From positions 276,657 through 340,656 of the forward strand of contig NZ_JAMBNO010000002.1 of the NCBI RefSeq assembly GCF_023715105.1: a stretch of DNA of 64,000 bases. Direction: 5' to 3'. Every line of letters begins with the position of its first letter. The stretch's first letter is position 1. The notes below the pieces were generated by a model, which was not told where the DNA came from, made no database searches, and saw only the letters and a program-made list of their open reading frames with translations. Shown piece by piece: positions 61,806-64,000 of this stretch. This DNA comes from Hydrogenophaga intermedia (GTDB taxonomy: Bacteria; Pseudomonadota; Gammaproteobacteria; Burkholderiales; Burkholderiaceae_C). Both the position numbers and the translations under genes were made by a program.

Positions 61806-63005
61806 ATGACCGCACGCCGCAGCTCCCCCGCTCCGCGCATCGCCCTGGCCCTGGCCGGCGGTGGCCCGCTCGGCGCCATCTACGAGATCGGCGCCTTGTG
61901 CGCACTCGACGACACGCTCGACGGCCTGAACCTCAATGCCTGTGACCACTACATCGGTGTGTCGGCGGGCGGGTTCATCGCCGCGGCGTTGGCCAACGGC
62001 ATCACGCCGCGCGAGTTGTGTGAAAGCTTCATCGAAGGCCGACCCCGCTTCGACGGATTCGACCCGGCCTGGCTGATGCGCCCGGCCTGGGGCGAATTCG
62101 CGCAGCGCCTGCGCGCGCTGCCGCAGCTGGCCAGCGGTGCGGCGTGGTCGTGGCTGGTGGAGGGCAAGGCGTTTTCGCAGGCCATCGAACGGCTGGGCGC
62201 CGCGCTGCCCACGGGTGTGCTCGACAACGAAGCCATCCACACCGAGATCCAGCGCCTCTTCAGCCGCCCGGGGCGCACCAATGACTTCCGTGAACTGAAG
62301 GCCCGCCTGACGCTGGTGGCCACCGCGCTGGACAGTGGCGACGCCACGCCCTTCGGCCGCCCGGGCTGGGAACACGTGCCCATCTCGCGCGCCATCCAGG
62401 CCAGCGCCGCGCTGCCGGGCCTGTTTCCGCCGGTGCTCATTGATGGCCGGCACTACGTGGACGGGGCGCTCAAGAAGACGCTGCACGCCAGTGTGGCGCT
62501 CGACGAGGGCGTTGATCTGCTGTTGTGCGTGAACCCACTGGTGCCCTACCACGCCTCGCCCGAGGCCACACATGAAGGCCGCATCCCTGCGCTGGTGGAA
62601 GGCGGCCTGCCGGTGGTGATGAGCCAGACCTTCCGCTCGATGATCCATTCGCGGCTGGAGCTGGGCTTCAAGCAATACGAGCGCACCTATCCGCACACCG
62701 ACATCGTGCTGCTCGAGCCCGACCAGCGCGACGCCGAGCTGTTCTTCGCCAACACCTTCAGCTACCGCCAGCGCCGCGAAATGGCCGAACACGCCTACCA
62801 GCAGACGCGCGCGCTGCTCAAGCTGCGTGCCGGCCGGCTGGCGCCCCAACTGGCGCGCCACGGCATTGCGATCGACCACGCCGCGCTGGCCGACCCGCAG
62901 CGCCGCCTGATCGACACCCGCATCAAACCCGCCGACAGCGCGGTGGCCGCGCGCCTGCACCGTGTGCTCGACGAACTGCAGCGGCGCCTGCCGCAACCCG
63001 CCTGA
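61806..63005 (+). CDS. Patatin-like phospholipase
   Basis: A 399-residue cytosolic patatin. Oxyanion loop LAGGGPLGAIYEIG, nucleophile Ser53 in GVSAGGF and catalytic Asp219 in VDGALKKT. There is no signal peptide or barrel, unlike the other patatin in the window. It lies 52 bases downstream of the phasin gene and 14 before a TetR gene, so may act on granule lipids or membrane turnover; inference only. A TACACT hexamer lies 13 bases before the start. Confidence 0.87.
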   Translation: MTARRSSPAPRIALALAGGGPLGAIYEIGALCALDDTLDGLNLNACDHYIGVSAGGFIAAALANGITPRELCESFIEGRPRFDGFDPAWLMRPAWGEFAQRLRALPQLASGAAWSWLVEGKAFSQAIERLGAALPTGVLDNEAIHTEIQRLFSRPGRTNDFRELKARLTLVATALDSGDATPFGRPGWEHVPISRAIQASAALPGLFPPVLIDGRHYVDGALKKTLHASVALDEGVDLLLCVNPLVPYHASPEATHEGRIPALVEGGLPVVMSQTFRSMIHSRLELGFKQYERTYPHTDIVLLEPDQRDAELFFANTFSYRQRREMAEHAYQQTRALLKLRAGRLAPQLARHGIAIDHAALADPQRRLIDTRIKPADSAVAARLHRVLDELQRRLPQPA

Positions 63006-63019
63006 GGCGCGCCAGGCAC

Positions 63020-63673
63020 ATGGCCAGGAAAGCCCCGCGCCGCACGGCCGAGCGCATCCTCGAAACCACGCTCGACCTCTTCAACCGCTTCGGCGAACCC
63101 AACGTCTCGACCACGCTGATCTCGGCCGAGCTCGGCATCAGCCCGGGCAACCTGTACTACCACTACCCGGCCAAGGACGAGCTCATCAACTCGCTGTTCG
63201 AGCGCTACGAGCGCGCACTCGGCGAACTGCTGGGCGCGGCCGACGGCGTTCGCAACGTGGAAGACGCCTGGTTCTTCCTGCACTCGCTGTTCGAGCGCAT
63301 CTGGGAGTACCGCTTCCTTTACCGCGATCTGAACGACCTGCTGTCGAAGAACCGGCTGCTGGAGACGCGCTTCCAGGCACTGCTGGCGGCCAAGACGCGC
63401 GCCGTGCGCGGCCTGCTCGGCGGCCTGGGCCGCTCGGGCGCGGTGCAACTCGACAGCCGCGAGGTCGAACCCACGGCCGACAGCATGGTGGTGCTGATCA
63501 CCTACTGGCTGAGCTACGAATACGTGCGCGACCCGCGGCGCGCGCTGGAACCGGAACAGGCGCAATCGGCCTTGTTGCGCGGTGCCCAACACGTGTTGCA
63601 CCAACTGGCGCCATATCTGGAGCCAGCGCAGCGGCAGCATCTGATGGGGCTGTCTTCGGCGTACCAGCGCTGA
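63020..63673 (+). CDS. TetR family regulator (PhaD-type C-terminal domain possible)
   Basis: A 217-residue regulator. The helix-turn-helix is NRFGEPNVSTTLISAELGIS followed by PGNLYYHYPAKDELINSLFERY; the remainder is helical with WEYRFLYRDLNDLLSKN, which resembles the C-terminal domain of PhaD-like repressors. Its position after a phasin and a patatin fits a role in PHA or lipid regulation, but the target is not shown. Confidence 0.85.
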   Translation: MARKAPRRTAERILETTLDLFNRFGEPNVSTTLISAELGISPGNLYYHYPAKDELINSLFERYERALGELLGAADGVRNVEDAWFFLHSLFERIWEYRFLYRDLNDLLSKNRLLETRFQALLAAKTRAVRGLLGGLGRSGAVQLDSREVEPTADSMVVLITYWLSYEYVRDPRRALEPEQAQSALLRGAQHVLHQLAPYLEPAQRQHLMGLSSAYQR

Positions 63674-63892
63674 TTGTTCTGGGCTGATTCTGTGGCGGGT
63701 GTCAGGGCGGTGCCCCTGACGCAAGCGTTGTTGGTATTCCACCGGCGGCGCGCCGACACCTCGTTGCCGAGGGCTTGGGCTGTGTGGACGGGGGCGCCTG
63801 TGCGCTGGCGAGGAGCACAGGCTGCGTGGCCGCGCGCGCAGCGCGCTTCGTAAACTGACTCACGGCATCTGTCTGAGGTTCTATGTTTTTCG
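63674..63892. other. Intergenic stretch before the IS110 remnant
   Basis: No gene supported. A perfect 7-bp hairpin GTCAGGG (63701-63707) and CCCTGAC (63714-63720) with a six-base loop lies 27 bases after the TetR stop and may be a terminator without a T run or part of the IS flank. The right half is visibly less G+C-biased and includes runs such as TTTTTCG near the transposase end. Confidence 0.4.
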
Positions 63893-64000
63893 TCAAGCCG
63901 GTTTTGGCAGCAAGCGCGCTGGATCGAAGGTCTCGCTGCCTTTCCAGACCGCGAATGCCACACGCAACAGCTTGCGGCCCAGGATCACCAATGCCTCGGT
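63893..64000 (-). mobile_element. IS110-family transposase, C-terminal end (cut by window edge)
   Basis: The last 35 residues before the stop read LVILGRKLLRVAFAVWK and then FDPARLLPKPA, the conserved C-terminus of IS110/IS116/IS902 transposases. The gene continues beyond the right edge, so completeness and IS ends cannot be judged. IS110 elements use a DEDD transposase and a bridge-type RNA in some members; nothing of that part is visible here. Confidence 0.8.

Noticed and set aside
63702..63896. Minus-strand open frame of 64 codons after the TetR gene
   Set aside because: No family resemblance or ribosome-binding site, and it overlaps the transposase end by four bases; likely chance.

Overview
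The window is a chromosomal segment of a high-G+C betaproteobacterium, most likely a Comamonadaceae member (Hydrogenophaga/Acidovorax/Variovorax-like). This is inferred from gene content: a Bug-type solute receptor, paired LIV-type ABC importers, a PHA phasin with an alanine/lysine-rich tail, argB near slmA, an atu-like CoA-carboxylase operon and an ECF42 sigma factor module. It was not tested by any database search. No rRNA, tRNA or CRISPR array was seen. The only mobile-element trace is the C-terminal end of an IS110-type transposase cut by the right edge.

Layout. 1-6.7 kb: LIV-type ABC importer (livHMGF), an acyl-CoA ligase and the periplasmic receptor, closed by a clear rho-independent terminator. 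6.8-12.6 kb: an unrecognised 451-aa protein, a DUF2784 membrane protein, an ACMSD-like amidohydrolase, a Bug receptor, and a divergent LysR regulator/TauE-type permease pair separated by two matching 23-bp dyads. 12.6-17.6 kb: an accessory patch with a three-gene cassette (tandem UspA-like protein, beta-helix repeat protein, GNAT) and, convergent to it, a visibly lower-G+C DUF2075 nuclease-helicase. 17.7-28.1 kb: a long minus-strand operon in the order TetR, SDR, carboxyltransferase, acyl-CoA dehydrogenase, enoyl-CoA hydratase, biotin carboxylase, second dehydrogenase, thioesterase, aldehyde dehydrogenase. Its core order matches atuB-C-D-E-F of Pseudomonas acyclic terpene catabolism, and a TetR-type operator sits between its -35 and -10 boxes. 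28.2-34.0 kb: multicopper oxidase, ergothioneine genes egtB/egtD with DUF427, a flavin monooxygenase and a PAP2 phosphatase. 34.1-42.9 kb: ECF42 sigma factor with VOC and YCII partners, a cupin, an EEP-family hydrolase, a TPR-methyltransferase, an enoyl-CoA isomerase-like protein, a type Vd patatin autotransporter and an acyl-CoA thioesterase. 43.0-47.7 kb: a second complete LIV-type ABC importer (livGFKHM), followed by a hairpin terminator. 47.8-54.4 kb: a TetR-controlled beta-oxidation operon (acyl-CoA dehydrogenase, DUF2147, FadN-type bifunctional enzyme, thiolase). 54.7-59.0 kb: a small unknown gene, slmA, a TctDE-like two-component system and argB. 59.0-64.0 kb: a bimodular fatty-acyl reductase-like SDR, a PhaF/PhaI-type phasin, a patatin, a TetR regulator and the IS110 remnant.

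Much of the window serves uptake and oxidation of acyl-CoA-forming substrates: two ABC importers for small carboxylates or amino acids, an acyl-CoA ligase, four acyl-CoA dehydrogenases, several crotonases, a biotin-dependent acyl-CoA carboxylase and a thiolase, with PHA storage and lipid-modifying enzymes nearby.

The best candidates for something new are in the 12.6-17.6 kb patch. They are the Usp/beta-helix/GNAT cassette, whose middle gene carries an 11-bp tandem duplication that breaks its tail and the ATGA coupling to the next gene, and the orphan PD-(D/E)XK-helicase, a plausible phage-defence gene. Many start codons were moved downstream of the longest open frame on the basis of ribosome-binding sites, overlaps or family N-termini.
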